Counted from the first letter of the stretch, positions 26,655-36,502 are shown. The stretch: 64,000 bases of DNA from Streptomyces sp. DH24 (GCF_029813775.1 NZ_JARVKW010000001.1:309393-373392), one strand, 5' to 3'. Numbers and translations are program-made. Notes: generated from the letters alone by a model not told the origin.

Positions 26655-27980
26655 ATGTCGGTCCCGCAGCTCAGCGACGAGCACCGCGGCGAGGAGATAC
26701 TCGCCGTGTTCGACACCGCGTTCGGCGAGCTCCTGGCCGCCGACCCGGCGGCGTTCCGCGTGAAGTTCCGCAAGATGGCGGCCTCGGCGTTCGCCTTCTA
26801 CCGGGGGACGGCGTGCCTCTTCTACCGCGACCTGGAGCAGGACAGGCGCGGCGGGCCGTTCCTGGACGAGCGCACCTCGCGCGTGTGGATCCACGGCGAC
26901 CTGCACGCGGAAAACTTCGGCACGTACATGGACGCCACGGGCCGCCTGATCTTCAACGTCAACGACTTCGACGAGGCCTACGTCGGCCCGTTCACCTGGG
27001 ACCTGAAGCGCTTCGCCGCCTCGGTGGCCCTGATCGGGTACGCGAAGGCGCTCAGCGACGAGCAGATCACCGAGCTGGTGCTGACGTACGCGGGCGCGTA
27101 CCGGGAGCGGATCCACGCCCTGGCGACCGGCGCCAAGAGCGACGAGGTGCCGCCGTTCACGCTGGACACCGCGCAGGGTCCGCTGCTGGACGCGCTGCGT
27201 GACGCCCGCGCGCTGACGCGGTTCGGGCTGCTGGACTCGATGACCGAGATCCGCGACTTCGAGCGCCGCTTCGCGGCCGGCGGCGGCTCCGTCGAGCTGG
27301 ACGCGGCCACGCGCTACAAGGTGCTGGCCGCCTTCGACGGCTATCTGGAGACGCTGCCCGAGTCGTCGCTGGCCCGCCCGGACTCCTACCGCGTGAAGGA
27401 CGTCGTGGGCCGCCGCGGCATCGGCATCGGCTCGGCGGGCCTGCCGTCGTACAACATCCTCCTGGAGGGCAACAGCGACGCCCTGGAGAACGATGTGGTG
27501 ATCTACATCAAGCAGGCCCAGACCCCGGCCGTCTCCCGGCACATCGCGGACCGGGCGATCCGTGACTACTTCCAGCACGAGGGCCACCGCACGGTGATCT
27601 CGCAGCGCGCCCTCCAGGCGCACGCCGACCCGTGGCTCGGCTGGACGGAGCTGGACGGGGCGGGCCAGCTGGTCGCCGAGGTGTCGCCGTACGCGGTGGA
27701 CCTGGACTGGGGCGACATCGACGACCCGGAGGAGATCGCCCAGGTCGTCGCCGACCTCGGCCGGGCCACGGCGGCGATGCACGCGGCGGCGGACGACCAG
27801 TCCGGCGAGTCGCTGGTGCCGTTCTCCACCGAGCGCGCCATCGACGCGGCGATCGCGGCGGACGAGGACGGCTTCGCGCCGCTGCTCGTCGACTTCGCGC
27901 ACAGCTACGGCGCACGCGCGCGTGCCGACCACCAGATCTTCGTGGACCTCTTCCGCAACGGCCGGATTCCGGGTCTGTAA
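26655..27980 (+). CDS. DUF2252 domain protein
   Basis: A 441-residue DUF2252 protein. The family has a protein-kinase-like or aminoglycoside-phosphotransferase-like core: here VWIHGDLHAENFGTY (77-91) mirrors the HGDxHxxN catalytic loop and NVNDFDEAYVGPF (101-113) mirrors the metal-binding DFD. A real kinase activity is unproven for the family. The ATG at 26655 follows AGGAGG. It is divergent from dnaE, and the membrane-protein gene follows 52 bp downstream. Function unknown. Confidence 0.9.
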   Translation: MSVPQLSDEHRGEEILAVFDTAFGELLAADPAAFRVKFRKMAASAFAFYRGTACLFYRDLEQDRRGGPFLDERTSRVWIHGDLHAENFGTYMDATGRLIFNVNDFDEAYVGPFTWDLKRFAASVALIGYAKALSDEQITELVLTYAGAYRERIHALATGAKSDEVPPFTLDTAQGPLLDALRDARALTRFGLLDSMTEIRDFERRFAAGGGSVELDAATRYKVLAAFDGYLETLPESSLARPDSYRVKDVVGRRGIGIGSAGLPSYNILLEGNSDALENDVVIYIKQAQTPAVSRHIADRAIRDYFQHEGHRTVISQRALQAHADPWLGWTELDGAGQLVAEVSPYAVDLDWGDIDDPEEIAQVVADLGRATAAMHAAADDQSGESLVPFSTERAIDAAIAADEDGFAPLLVDFAHSYGARARADHQIFVDLFRNGRIPGL

Positions 27981-28032
27981 CCATCCATCCCCCCGCTCAC
28001 AGGTTCCCTTTAGGAGCCCCTTACCGGAGCAC

Positions 28033-28746
28033 GTGACAGACTCTCCTTTCGCTATGGACATGTCCGGGACCCCGATCAGAGCCCTGCGCGCGGCGCTGTT
28101 CACGGCACTCGTCGTGACGCTCAGCACCGCGTCGCACGTGCTGCTGTCGCGGGCCCCGCTGCCGCTGAACACGGTGGCCGCGGTCGCGGCCACCGTGTTC
28201 GCCGTCGCGTACGCCCTCGCGGGCCGCGAGCGCTCCTTCGGCCGGATCGCCGCGCTGCTGGTCCCGCTGGAGCTGGCCGCGGACACCGTCCTCACCACCG
28301 GCCAGCACGTCTGCTACGGCAGGGCGGGCGGCCCGGTCGCCGGACCGCTGCGCTCCGTCGGCTTCGACGTGCTGTGCGGCGACGGCACCCCGGTCGGCAC
28401 GCCGCTGGCCCAGGTCACCGGCGCCGACACCGACCGGCTCGCGACGCTCGTCGTGCACGCCGAGCCGGCCACCGCCTGGCTTCTCCTCGGCGCGCACCTC
28501 GCCGTCGGGCTGCTCGCGGCCGCCTGGCTGCGCCGCGGCGAGCGGGCCCTGGCCCAGCTGCTGCGGGCGGTGGGGGCGGCCACGTTCCGGCCGCTGCTGA
28601 TCGCCGTGGCCGCCGTGACCGCGCGGACCGGCTCGGCGCCGCGCCCCTTCCCGCGCCCGGCGCCCCGTACGGCGCCCGCCCGCGGTCTGCTCCTCGCGCA
28701 CTCCCTGGGACGGCGTGGACCTCCGTGCCCGGCCGCCCTCGTCTGA
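28033..28746 (+). CDS. Integral membrane protein of unknown function
   Basis: A 237-residue protein with about four hydrophobic segments (about 15-32, 38-56, 65-85, 140-160) and a fifth weaker one near 175-195, ending in a Pro/Arg-rich tail. Two cysteines lie in the extracytoplasmic loop (TGQHVCYG and FDVLCGDG) and could form a disulfide. The DsbA-like gene starts 96 bp downstream, so an extracytoplasmic partnership is possible. The GTG at 28033 follows CCGGAGCAC. No known family is recognised. Confidence 0.75.
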   Translation: MTDSPFAMDMSGTPIRALRAALFTALVVTLSTASHVLLSRAPLPLNTVAAVAATVFAVAYALAGRERSFGRIAALLVPLELAADTVLTTGQHVCYGRAGGPVAGPLRSVGFDVLCGDGTPVGTPLAQVTGADTDRLATLVVHAEPATAWLLLGAHLAVGLLAAAWLRRGERALAQLLRAVGAATFRPLLIAVAAVTARTGSAPRPFPRPAPRTAPARGLLLAHSLGRRGPPCPAALV

Positions 28747-28842
28747 GGCCACCGCCTCCACGTCGGCACCACCCTGAGCACCAGTAGTTCCCCCTACATA
28801 TCCCGCACACGACGTGTGCGCGTCCCCCATGGAGAAAACCCA

Positions 28843-29667
28843 ATGAGCAAGCGGAACAGCCAGGCGGCGAAGACGGCGGCCCGGGAGCGTCTGCGCATCG
28901 AACGCGAGCGCGAGGCGAAGCGGGCGAAGGTCAAGCGGCAGATCATCGTCGCCTGCTCCATAGTCGGCGTCCTCGCGATAGCCGGCGGCATCGGCTACGC
29001 GGCGGTGCAGGCGAGCAAGCCGGAGTACTGGGACGCGGCGAAGGACGACAAGCTCGTGAAGCCGGCCAACACGACCGGCAAGGACGGCACGACCGTCGTC
29101 GTGGGCGAGAGCAGCGCCAAGAAGACCCTGGTGATGTACGAGGACCCGCGCTGCCCGGTCTGCGCCTCCTTCGAGCAGGCCATCGGCGAGTCCGTGCAGA
29201 AGGGCCTGGACGACGGCAAGTACAAGGTGCAGTTCGTCGGCGCCACGTTCATCGACAACAACGTGCCGGGCGAGGGCTCCAGGAACGCCCTGAGCGCGCT
29301 GGGCGCCGCCCTGGACGTGAGTCCCGAGGCGTTCCTCGACTACAAGGCGGCGCTCTACTCGGCGAAGTTCCACCCCGAGGAGACCGACGACAAGTTCAAG
29401 GACGACGACTACCTCATCGAGGTGGCGAACAGCGTCGAGGCCCTGAAGGGCAACAAGGCGTTCCAGAAGGACGTCCAGGACGGCACCTTCGACAAGTGGG
29501 CGCTGACCATGAGCGAGAAGTTCGACGCCGACGGCGAGAAGTACGGCTTCCAGGGCACGCCCACCCTGCTCATGGACGGCAAGAAGCTCACCGGCGCGGA
29601 CGGCAAGAACGCGCCGATGACCGCGGAGGAGTTCAACACGGCGATCGAGGCGGCGCTGAAGGCCTGA
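28843..29667 (+). CDS. DsbA-like membrane-anchored thioredoxin-fold protein
   Basis: A 274-residue protein with a basic cytoplasmic head (RNSQAAKTAARERLRIERERE), one transmembrane helix (about 34-56) and an extracytoplasmic DsbA/thioredoxin_4 domain. The redox motif CPVC (104-107) lies in MYEDPRCPVCASFEQ, and the cis-proline loop GFQGTPTLLMDGK is near 240. It should catalyse or isomerise disulfides outside the cell membrane. The ATG at 28843 has GGAG 9 nt upstream. A 7-bp dyad (28804-28820, CGCACAC/GTGTGCG) precedes it. A strong terminator follows. Confidence 0.92.
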   Translation: MSKRNSQAAKTAARERLRIEREREAKRAKVKRQIIVACSIVGVLAIAGGIGYAAVQASKPEYWDAAKDDKLVKPANTTGKDGTTVVVGESSAKKTLVMYEDPRCPVCASFEQAIGESVQKGLDDGKYKVQFVGATFIDNNVPGEGSRNALSALGAALDVSPEAFLDYKAALYSAKFHPEETDDKFKDDDYLIEVANSVEALKGNKAFQKDVQDGTFDKWALTMSEKFDADGEKYGFQGTPTLLMDGKKLTGADGKNAPMTAEEFNTAIEAALKA

Positions 29668-29740
29668 GCCAGCGGAAGCCGGCCCCGGTCCCGGCCGCCG
29701 ACCACCGGCCTTTGGCCACGGGCCGCTGACTCCGCGCCGA

Positions 29741-29774
29741 AGAGCGGGCGAACTTTCACGAGTTCGCCCGCTCT
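29741..29774 (+). terminator. Intrinsic terminator after the DsbA-like gene
   Basis: A 14-bp perfect stem (AGAGCGGGCGAACT at 29741-29754 with complement 29761-29774) and a 6-nt loop TTCACG, followed by TGTTCC. It separates the thioredoxin gene from phoD, whose start is only 30 bp away, so the phoD promoter must overlap or lie close to it. Confidence 0.85.
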
Positions 29775-29804
29775 TGTTCCTACCGCTCAGTAATCTGATC
29801 GGCC

Positions 29805-31475
29805 GTGACCAGTCGATACAGATCAACCGAGAACACGGCCTCCCCCAACTCCCTCTCGCCGCGCCGCCGTACGGTCGTCAAGGCGGCCGCCGCCGGCGCG
29901 GTGCTGGCCGGGCCGCTCACCGGCGCGCTGCCCGCCCGCGCCGCCACGGACGCCCCCGCCTTCCTGCACGGCGTGGCCTCCGGCGACCCGCTGCCCGACG
30001 GTGTCCTGCTGTGGACGCGCGTGACACCCGTGCCCGAGGCGATACCCGGCTCCGGGACGGGCCCGGCCACCGAGGTGAGCTGGGTCGTCGCCAGGGACCG
30101 GGCGCTGACGGACGTCGTCTCCAAGGGCTCCCTCACCGCCACCGCCGCCTCCGACCACACCGTCAAGGCGGACATCCGCGGCCTGGAACCGGCCACCGAC
30201 TACTGGTTCCGCTTCTCCGCCGGCACCGCCGACTCCCCCGTCGGCCGCACCCGCACCGCGCCCGCCGCCGGCGCCTCCGTCGCCAACCTCCGCTTCGGCG
30301 TGGTCTCCTGCTCCAACTGGGAGGCCGGCCACTTCGCCGCGTACCGCCATCTCGCGGCCCGCGGCGACCTGGACGCCTGGCTGCATCTCGGCGACTACAT
30401 CTACGAGTACGGGACCGGCGAGTACGGCACGCGCGGCACCGTCGTACGGCCGCACGAGCCCGCGCACGAGATCGTCACCCTCGCCGACTACCGCGCCCGG
30501 CACGCCCGTTACAAGACCGACCCGGACCTCCAGGCGCTGCACGCGGCGGCGCCGGTCGTCGCGATCTGGGACGACCACGAGTTCGCCAACGACACCTGGT
30601 CGGGCGGCGCCGAGAACCACACCGAGGGCGCGGAGGGCGCCTGGTCCGCCCGGCAGACCGCCGCCAGGCAGGCCTACTTCGAGTGGATGCCGGTGCGCCC
30701 GGCGATCTCGGGCACCACCTACCGCCGGCTGCGTTTCGGCAAGCTCGCCGACCTGTCCCTGCTCGATCTGCGCTCGTTCCGCTCGCAGCAGGTCAAGATG
30801 GGCAACGGCGACGTCGACGACCCGGAGCGCACCCTCACCGGCCGCGCCCAGCTCGACTGGCTCAAGTCCGGCCTGAAGGCGTCCGACACGACCTGGCGGC
30901 TGGTCGGCAACTCCGTGATGATCGCGCCCTTCGCGATCGGCTCGCTCTCCGCCGAACTGCTCAAGCCGCTCGCCGAGCTGCTGGGGCTGCCGCAGGAGGG
31001 CCTCGCCATCAACACCGACCAGTGGGACGGGTACACGGACGACCGCCGCGAGATCCTGGCGCACCTGCGGTCCCACGCGATACGCAACACCGTGTTCCTG
31101 ACCGGCGACATCCACATGGCGTGGGCCAACGACGTGCCGGTGAACGCCGGTACGTACCCGCTGTCGGCCTCAGCCGCCACGGAGTTCGTGGTCACCTCGG
31201 TCTCCTCCGACAACCTCGACGACATCGTGAAGGTCCCCGAGGGCACGGTCTCGGCGGTCGCCGCCCCGCTGATCCGCGCCGCGAACCGGCACGTCCACTG
31301 GGTCGACACCGACCGGCACGGCTACGGCGTCCTGGACCTCACGGCCGAGCGCGCGCAGATGGACTACTACGTCCTGTCCGACCGCACGAAGCGGGACGCG
31401 ACCTCGTCCTGGGCCCGCTCGTACCGCACGCGCAGCGGCACCCAGAAGGTCGAGCGGACCTACGACCCCGTGTAG
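29805..31475 (+). CDS. phoD: Secreted alkaline phosphatase/phosphodiesterase PhoD
   Basis: A 556-residue Tat-exported metallophosphoesterase that releases phosphate from organic esters outside the cell. The signal peptide has the twin-arginine motif RRRTVVKA (20-27), a hydrophobic stretch and a likely cleavage after ARA (44-46). Family motifs: [34 protein letters not shown] and the C-terminal [10 protein letters not shown]. PhoD in Streptomyces belongs to the phosphate-starvation (PhoP) regulon, but I could not find convincing PHO boxes in the short upstream gap. The start is GTG 29805. It is monocistronic. Confidence 0.93.
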   Translation: MTSRYRSTENTASPNSLSPRRRTVVKAAAAGAVLAGPLTGALPARAATDAPAFLHGVASGDPLPDGVLLWTRVTPVPEAIPGSGTGPATEVSWVVARDRALTDVVSKGSLTATAASDHTVKADIRGLEPATDYWFRFSAGTADSPVGRTRTAPAAGASVANLRFGVVSCSNWEAGHFAAYRHLAARGDLDAWLHLGDYIYEYGTGEYGTRGTVVRPHEPAHEIVTLADYRARHARYKTDPDLQALHAAAPVVAIWDDHEFANDTWSGGAENHTEGAEGAWSARQTAARQAYFEWMPVRPAISGTTYRRLRFGKLADLSLLDLRSFRSQQVKMGNGDVDDPERTLTGRAQLDWLKSGLKASDTTWRLVGNSVMIAPFAIGSLSAELLKPLAELLGLPQEGLAINTDQWDGYTDDRREILAHLRSHAIRNTVFLTGDIHMAWANDVPVNAGTYPLSASAATEFVVTSVSSDNLDDIVKVPEGTVSAVAAPLIRAANRHVHWVDTDRHGYGVLDLTAERAQMDYYVLSDRTKRDATSSWARSYRTRSGTQKVERTYDPV

Positions 31476-31812
31476 TTCCCGCCACCTCCCTCCACAGGGG
31501 CGCTTTTCAGCCAACCCCGACCAGAGCGCGAAGCGTTAACGAAAGATCACATCGCTACGGCGGGTGGTGCGGGCCGCGAGCCGAATGCGGACACACCGCC
31601 CGCCTGGTAACCGAACTCGTTACGTCGGGATCTCAAACTCCGGACGACGTTACGTTTCTGCACGCGACACTTTCCCGATTGCCCTTGTTTGCCGGTTATT
31701 TGATTGGGCTTGATCACTGCTCTTGCCGCATGGGCATGTCCACGTAATCTCCGGGCGGCGGCCAGGAAGACCCCTGTGCCCCATTTCCCCACCGCATCCG
31801 CTAGGAGCCCGC
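31476..31812. other. 337-bp gap between phoD and the metalloprotease gene
   Basis: The last 200 bp are clearly lower in GC than the flanking genes, with runs such as TTTGCCGGTTATTTGATT around 31687-31704. This fits a promoter region for the secreted protease gene. I see no convincing ORF, terminator stem or palindrome over 7 bp. Confidence 0.5.
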
Positions 31813-32802
31813 ATGCGTGCGCTTGCCCGGATATCGTCCCTGTCGCGCAGACGCCTTCTCGGTACGGCCGTCATGGCCGGAACCCTGATGCTCACTCCCC
31901 TGTCCGCGCCCACCGGCGTCGCCGCGGCCGGCACCCCCGCCGCCGAGTGCGTCGAGGACGCCCACACCCACGCCGCGGCCCGCGAGGCCCGCCCCGGGCA
32001 CGGCGAGCACGTCGCCGAGCCGAACGAGATCAGCGAGGCCCGCGCCCAGGCCATGAACGCCGACCTGCGCGCCAAGCTCGACAAGCTGCGCGCCAACGGC
32101 CGCAGCACGACGGCCGCCGCCTCGACGACCATCCCGGTCTACTTCCACGTCATCCACGACGGCGAGACCGGCAAGCTCAGCTCCGCCGACATCACCGCCC
32201 AGATGAACGTCCTGAACTCGGCCTACGCCGGCCAGGGCACCGGCAACACCGACTCGGGCTTCCAGTTCACGCTGGCCGGCACCGACTACACCGACAACGC
32301 CGCCTGGTACACCGTCCGCTACGGCTCGCCGGAGGAGAAGGCGATGAAGTCCGCCCTGCGCAAGGGCGGCGCGAACGCGCTCAACTTCTACACCGCCAAC
32401 ATCGGCGACGGCCTGCTCGGCTGGGCCACCTTCCCCAGCTCGTACAAGTCCAGCCCGTCGATGGACGGCGTCGTCGTCCTGGACGCCTCGCTGCCGGGCG
32501 GCTCGGCCGCCAACTACGACGAGGGCGACACCGCGACCCACGAGGTCGGCCACTGGATGGGCCTGTACCACACCTTCCAGGGCGGCTGTAACGGCAACGG
32601 CGACTACGTCACCGACACCCCGGCCGAGAAGAGCGCCGCGTACCAGTGCCCGACGGGCCGCGACACCTGCACCAACAAGCCGGGCGCCGACCCGATCCAC
32701 AACTTCATGGACTACACGTACGACGCGTGCATGTACCAGTTCACCGCGGGCCAGGTGACGCGCATGCAGGAGAACTGGGCAGCCTACCGGGCCGCCGGCT
32801 GA
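31813..32802 (+). CDS. Secreted M43-type zinc metalloprotease
   Basis: A 329-residue secreted protease. The signal peptide has arginines SRRRLLG (11-17), suggesting Tat export, then a hydrophobic core to about residue 38. The mature part carries the metzincin zinc motif [11 protein letters not shown] (243-253) and a Met-turn [10 protein letters not shown] (298-307), as in the pappalysin/cytophagalysin M43 family. Cysteines in [17 protein letters not shown] and DACM probably form disulfides. A His-rich propeptide-like segment precedes the domain. The ATG at 31813 has AGGAG upstream. Its 3' end overlaps the convergent hydrolase gene by 19 bp. Confidence 0.93.
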   Translation: MRALARISSLSRRRLLGTAVMAGTLMLTPLSAPTGVAAAGTPAAECVEDAHTHAAAREARPGHGEHVAEPNEISEARAQAMNADLRAKLDKLRANGRSTTAAASTTIPVYFHVIHDGETGKLSSADITAQMNVLNSAYAGQGTGNTDSGFQFTLAGTDYTDNAAWYTVRYGSPEEKAMKSALRKGGANALNFYTANIGDGLLGWATFPSSYKSSPSMDGVVVLDASLPGGSAANYDEGDTATHEVGHWMGLYHTFQGGCNGNGDYVTDTPAEKSAAYQCPTGRDTCTNKPGADPIHNFMDYTYDACMYQFTAGQVTRMQENWAAYRAAG

Positions 32803-33377
32803 CGCTCCCCGAGCGAGTCGAGGAAGCCGAGCGCCACCCGCCAGGTGGCCTCGGCGGCCTCCTCGTCGTAGTCGGGCAGGTCGGGGTCGGTGTAGAGGTG
32901 ACCGGCCCCGGCGTATCTGTACACCTCGACGTCGGCGCCGGCCCGGCCCATCTGCAGGTACCAGGCGCTCAGCCAGTCGTCCGTCTCGAAGGCGTCCGGC
33001 TCGGCCACGTGCAGCTGGACCGGCAGGTCGTCCACCGAGGCGTTCGCCGCGATGTCCGACGTGCCGTGCAGGAGCAGCAGCCCGCGCGCCTTGTCGTCAC
33101 CGAGGGCCAGGGTCTGCGCGACGGACGCGCCGAACGAGAAACCGGCGTACACCAGGCCCCGGTCCGAGTAGGGCGCGGCGGCCAGCACGGCACGCTTCAG
33201 CAGCTCGTCCTTGCCGATCTCGTCCTGGTGCGCCATGCCCTCCTCGACCGTGTCGAACGTGCGCCCCTCGAAGAGGTCGGGCGTCCACACCTCGTGTCCG
33301 GCGGCGCGCAGCCGGTCCGCCGCCGCGCGCACCGCGGGCCTGAGGCCATAGGTCGAGTGAAAGAGCATGATGTCCAT
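32784..33377 (-). CDS. Dienelactone hydrolase family protein
   Basis: A 197-residue alpha/beta hydrolase of the DLH family. The nucleophile elbow is GFSFGAS (79-85) with Ser rather than the Cys of classical dienelactone hydrolase, so a serine esterase is more likely. The catalytic His is in GAGHLYTD near 165 and an Asp is expected in the HVAEPDAFE region. The ATG at 33377 is chosen by family alignment ([11 protein letters not shown]). It overlaps tail to tail with the metalloprotease gene by 19 bp and is divergent from the MscS gene. Confidence 0.88.
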   Translation of the reverse strand: MDIMLFHSTYGLRPAVRAAADRLRAAGHEVWTPDLFEGRTFDTVEEGMAHQDEIGKDELLKRAVLAAAPYSDRGLVYAGFSFGASVAQTLALGDDKARGLLLLHGTSDIAANASVDDLPVQLHVAEPDAFETDDWLSAWYLQMGRAGADVEVYRYAGAGHLYTDPDLPDYDEEAAEATWRVALGFLDSLGERQPAAR

Positions 33378-33520
33378 GAGGCCATGGTGCCAGCCGGGTA
33401 CGACAACGCGGCGGCACGGCCGGGCGGGCGGGCGGTCGGTCCGGCGGTCGGCACCCGGTACCCCGCGCGTTCCGGAAGTCACATGTTCGTGACCCCCGGG
33501 GGCCGGTTAGGTTCGAAGGC

Positions 33521-34669
33521 ATGGAGAACCTGCTCCGTCCATTGATCGTGGTCGGCGGTTCGGTCGCGCTCACTTTGGTGATCGGCTGGGCCACCGACCT
33601 TCTGCTGCGCAAGGCCGACCAGCGGCATCCGGAGACCCCGATGTGGGGGCTGCTGCGTCGCGGCCGCATCCCGTACCAGCTCGTGCTGTGCGCCGCCTTC
33701 CTGAGAGGCGCCTACGACGAGGCGCAGGTGCTGGAGACATACGAGGTCGGTGTCGGCCGGGTCCTGACACTGGTACTGATCGGCGCCACCGCCTGGCTGG
33801 TGATCCGTATCGCCGCCGCCGTCGTGGAGACGTCGTACTCGCGCTACGCGCGCACCCATCACAACGCCGCCCGGGTCCGCCGGGTGCGGACCCAGGTGAC
33901 GCTGATCGTGCGGGTGGTCTCCGCGATCGTCGGCGTGGTCGCCGCCGCGGCGATGCTGCTGACCTTCCCCGCGATGCGCGCGGCGGGTGCCTCGCTGCTG
34001 GCCTCGGCCGGGATCCTCGGCATCGTCGCCGGTGTCGCCGCCCAGTCGACGCTGAGCAACATGTTCGCGGGGCTGCAGATCGCCTTCGGCGACATGGTGC
34101 GCATCGGCGACACGGTCGTGGTGGACGGCGAGTGGGGCACGGTCGAGGAGATCACCCTGACCTTCCTGACCGTGCGCACCTGGGACGAACGCCGGCTCAC
34201 GATGCCCGTGTCGTACTTCACGTCCAAGCCGTTCGAGAACTGGTCGCGCGGCGGCGCCGAGATGACCGGCATCGTCTACTGGCACCTCGACCACTCGGCG
34301 CCGACGGACCTGATGCGCGAGAAGCTCCGCGACATCCTGCGCGAGTGCCCGGCCTGGGACGGCCGCGCCCACAACCTGTCCGTCACGGACACCACGCCGA
34401 ACACCATGCAGGTGCGGGCGCTGGTGACGGCCAAGGACGCGGACGACATCTGGACGGTACGGGTCACGGTCCGCGAGGAGATGCTGCGCTGGCTGGCCGA
34501 CCACCACCCGTACGCCCTGCCCCGCGTCAACACCGCGGACGCCGCCGTACCGCCGCCCCGCGACGGCCGCGGCACCCTGCCCGAGGGCCGGCGCCCGGTG
34601 AAGGACGGCCACCTGTCGGCGCCCGACGGCAAGGTCACGCGCCGCGCGCACGGCACGCCGCGGCACTGA
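33521..34669 (+). CDS. MscS family mechanosensitive channel
   Basis: A 382-residue small-conductance mechanosensitive channel. Helices are predicted at about 7-24, 75-96 and 124-147. The pore-lining TM3 follows, with the conserved run SAGILGIVAGVAAQSTLSNMFAGLQIAF. The beta domain DMVRIGDTVVVDGEWGTVEEITLTF and the C-terminal alpha/beta domain follow. A charged proline-rich tail of about 50 residues is extra. It should release solutes on osmotic downshock. The ATG at 33521 has GAAGG upstream. It converges on the antiporter gene, with a hairpin between them. Confidence 0.92.
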   Translation: MENLLRPLIVVGGSVALTLVIGWATDLLLRKADQRHPETPMWGLLRRGRIPYQLVLCAAFLRGAYDEAQVLETYEVGVGRVLTLVLIGATAWLVIRIAAAVVETSYSRYARTHHNAARVRRVRTQVTLIVRVVSAIVGVVAAAAMLLTFPAMRAAGASLLASAGILGIVAGVAAQSTLSNMFAGLQIAFGDMVRIGDTVVVDGEWGTVEEITLTFLTVRTWDERRLTMPVSYFTSKPFENWSRGGAEMTGIVYWHLDHSAPTDLMREKLRDILRECPAWDGRAHNLSVTDTTPNTMQVRALVTAKDADDIWTVRVTVREEMLRWLADHHPYALPRVNTADAAVPPPRDGRGTLPEGRRPVKDGHLSAPDGKVTRRAHGTPRH

Positions 34670-34674
34670 CCCCG

Positions 34675-34710
34675 GCGCCGGGCGCGGCCGTCGGCGGCGG
34701 CGCCCGGCGC
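34675..34710. terminator. Bidirectional terminator between mscS-like and antiporter genes
   Basis: An 11-bp perfect stem (GCGCCGGGCGC at 34675-34685, GCGCCCGGCGC at 34700-34710) with a 14-nt loop in the 98-bp convergent gap. There is no T-run, as is usual in this GC range. Confidence 0.6.
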
Positions 34711-34767
34711 GCGGGCGGGAACCCCCGAAGGGGTCACCGAAGAAGTCACCGAAGCATCGGCGTGGAG

Positions 34768-36354
34768 TCAGCGGAGGCTGCGCACATCCAGATGCCGCAG
34801 CACCCGGTCCACGATCTCCGGATCGGCCCCCGGCTCACTGCGCGCCGCCAGCACCTCGTGCCGTGCGGCGCTCAGCATCTCCCCCTGGATGCGCCGTACC
34901 CGCTTGATCCGCCGGGCCCGCTGCGCGTACGCCTCCCGCCGCTCCGCCTCCCCGATGTCCGGACTGATCCGCAACCCGATGTCGAAGGCCCGCCGCAGCA
35001 TCTGCTCGCTGATGTCCTCCGGCAGTTCCTCGACCTCCTCGATCTCCCTCAGCCGCCGTTTCGCCGCCTTCGCCGCCCGCACCGCGAGCTGCTTCTCGAA
35101 CGCCTTCTCCCGTTCCGTGTCGGCCTGCACGCCCAGCCGCTCCACGAGCCACGGCAGCGTCGTCCCCTGGAGGAGCAGCGTCGCCATGATGACCCCGAAC
35201 GCGATGAACACGATCTCGTCCCGGTTGGGGAAGGCGCTGCCGTCGTCGGTGTGCAGAGGAATGGCGAGCGCCAGCGCGACCGAGGCGACGCCGCGCATCC
35301 CGGCCCACCACATGACGACGGTCTCCCGCTTGCTCATCGGGATGTCCTCGTCGTGGTCGCGCCGGGCGTGCAGCCGCTTCGCCAGCCAGGCCGCCGGCAG
35401 CAGCCACAGCAGCCGCACCAGGACCACCACCACGACGATCACCCCCGCCCAGCCGAGGAGTTCACCCCACCGCCCGGACGCCGTCCGGATCGCGTTGTGC
35501 AGTTCGAGACCGATCAGCCCGAACGCGACGCCGGTGACCAGGGTGTCGACGACGTCCCAGAACGTGTGCCCGGCGAGCCGTGTCATCACGTCGTCGGCGT
35601 CGTGGGCGTACTCGGTCAGGAACAGGGCCGTGGTGAGCACGGCGAGCACTCCGGAGCCGTGCAGCTCCTCGGCCAGCACGTAGGAGGCGTACGGCACGAG
35701 CAGGCTCAGGCCGACCTGCAGCGTCGCGTCGCCGAGCAGGTTCATCAGCTTGTCCGCGCCCCACCCCAGCGCGAGCCCGACCGCGACGGCGACGACGGCG
35801 GACAGCACCAGGTCGAGCCCGGCCTCCCACGCCGAGAACGTCCCGCTGACGGCCGCGGCGATCGCCACGTGGTACAGGACGATGGCGGTCACGTCGTTGA
35901 ACAGCCCCTCGCCCTCCAGGATGGAGACCAGGCGGCGGGGCAGGCCGAGCCGTGCGGCCACGGCGGTCGCGGCGACCGGGTCGGGCGGTGCGACCAGCGC
36001 GCCGAGCGCCACGGCCGCGGCGAGCGGGATGCCCGGCACGATCGCGCCCGCGACGGCGGCCACGGCGACGGTGGTGACGAAGACGAGCGCCACCGCCAGC
36101 AGGAAGATCGGCCGTTTGTTGATGGTGAACTGCCGCCACGACGTCCGCCGCACGGCCGCGTACAGCAGGGGCGGCAGCACCAGCGGCAGGATCAGGTCCG
36201 GCGGGATGTCGACGTTCGGCACGAAGTCGGGCAGCGCGAGGCAGATCCCGAGGACCGTCATCAGCACCGGCGACGGCAGCCCCAGCCGTTCCCCGAGCGG
36301 GACGCTCACCAGGGCCCCCAGCAACAGCACGCACAGCAGGGCCAACTGATCCAC
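34768..36354 (-). CDS. Na+/H+ antiporter (CPA1/NhaP type)
   Basis: A 528-residue antiporter with about 12 helices. Diagnostic stretches are GALVAPPDPVAATAVA with the ion-binding Asp, EGEGLFNDVTAIVLY, and the helix VVMWWAGMRGVASVALALAIP. A hydrophilic, highly charged C-terminal region of about 140 residues (from about 390) is typical of regulatory tails in NhaP relatives. It exchanges Na+ or K+ for protons in pH and salt homeostasis. GTG start at 36354. The upstream 215 bp holds two sets of tandem repeats that would lie in its promoter or leader. Confidence 0.9.
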   Translation of the reverse strand: MDQLALLCVLLLGALVSVPLGERLGLPSPVLMTVLGICLALPDFVPNVDIPPDLILPLVLPPLLYAAVRRTSWRQFTINKRPIFLLAVALVFVTTVAVAAVAGAIVPGIPLAAAVALGALVAPPDPVAATAVAARLGLPRRLVSILEGEGLFNDVTAIVLYHVAIAAAVSGTFSAWEAGLDLVLSAVVAVAVGLALGWGADKLMNLLGDATLQVGLSLLVPYASYVLAEELHGSGVLAVLTTALFLTEYAHDADDVMTRLAGHTFWDVVDTLVTGVAFGLIGLELHNAIRTASGRWGELLGWAGVIVVVVVLVRLLWLLPAAWLAKRLHARRDHDEDIPMSKRETVVMWWAGMRGVASVALALAIPLHTDDGSAFPNRDEIVFIAFGVIMATLLLQGTTLPWLVERLGVQADTEREKAFEKQLAVRAAKAAKRRLREIEEVEELPEDISEQMLRRAFDIGLRISPDIGEAERREAYAQRARRIKRVRRIQGEMLSAARHEVLAARSEPGADPEIVDRVLRHLDVRSLR

Positions 36355-36427
36355 GGTCAGCGCTCCGGGGGTACGACGTCACACGGCGCCCTCCACCCTG
36401 CCACGCCGGCCCTGCGAACAGCCGGTT

Positions 36428-36502
36428 CGACGCCGTTGGAACCGGTCCGGAGCGACGCCGTTGGAACCGGTCCGGGAGTGACACCATTGGACCCGGTCCG
36501 GA
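36428..36502. repeat. Three near-tandem 24-bp repeats upstream of the antiporter gene
   Basis: Units at 36428-36451, 36453-36476 and 36479-36502 share CGACGCCGTTGGAACCGG followed by TCCGG. The first two differ only at the last base; the third has about four changes. Each contains an ACCGGT-like dyad. They lie 74-148 bp upstream of the antiporter start, in its probable promoter region. Confidence 0.85.

Noticed and set aside
22922..27202. Very long open frame (over 1400 codons) on the plus strand opposite dnaE
   Set aside because: It is antisense to dnaE and consists of the low-complexity Val/Gly/Asp/Arg/His composition expected when high-GC codons are read backwards; no domain is recognisable.
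29741..29804. Possible PHO boxes (GTTC-type direct repeats) before phoD
   Set aside because: The GTTC occurrences are 14 nt apart rather than 11 and fall within the terminator stem, so they do not form a proper PhoP site.
31547..31792. 81-codon minus-strand ORF in the phoD-protease gap
   Set aside because: No ribosome-binding site, poor codon bias and no similarity to anything I know; the region looks like a promoter.
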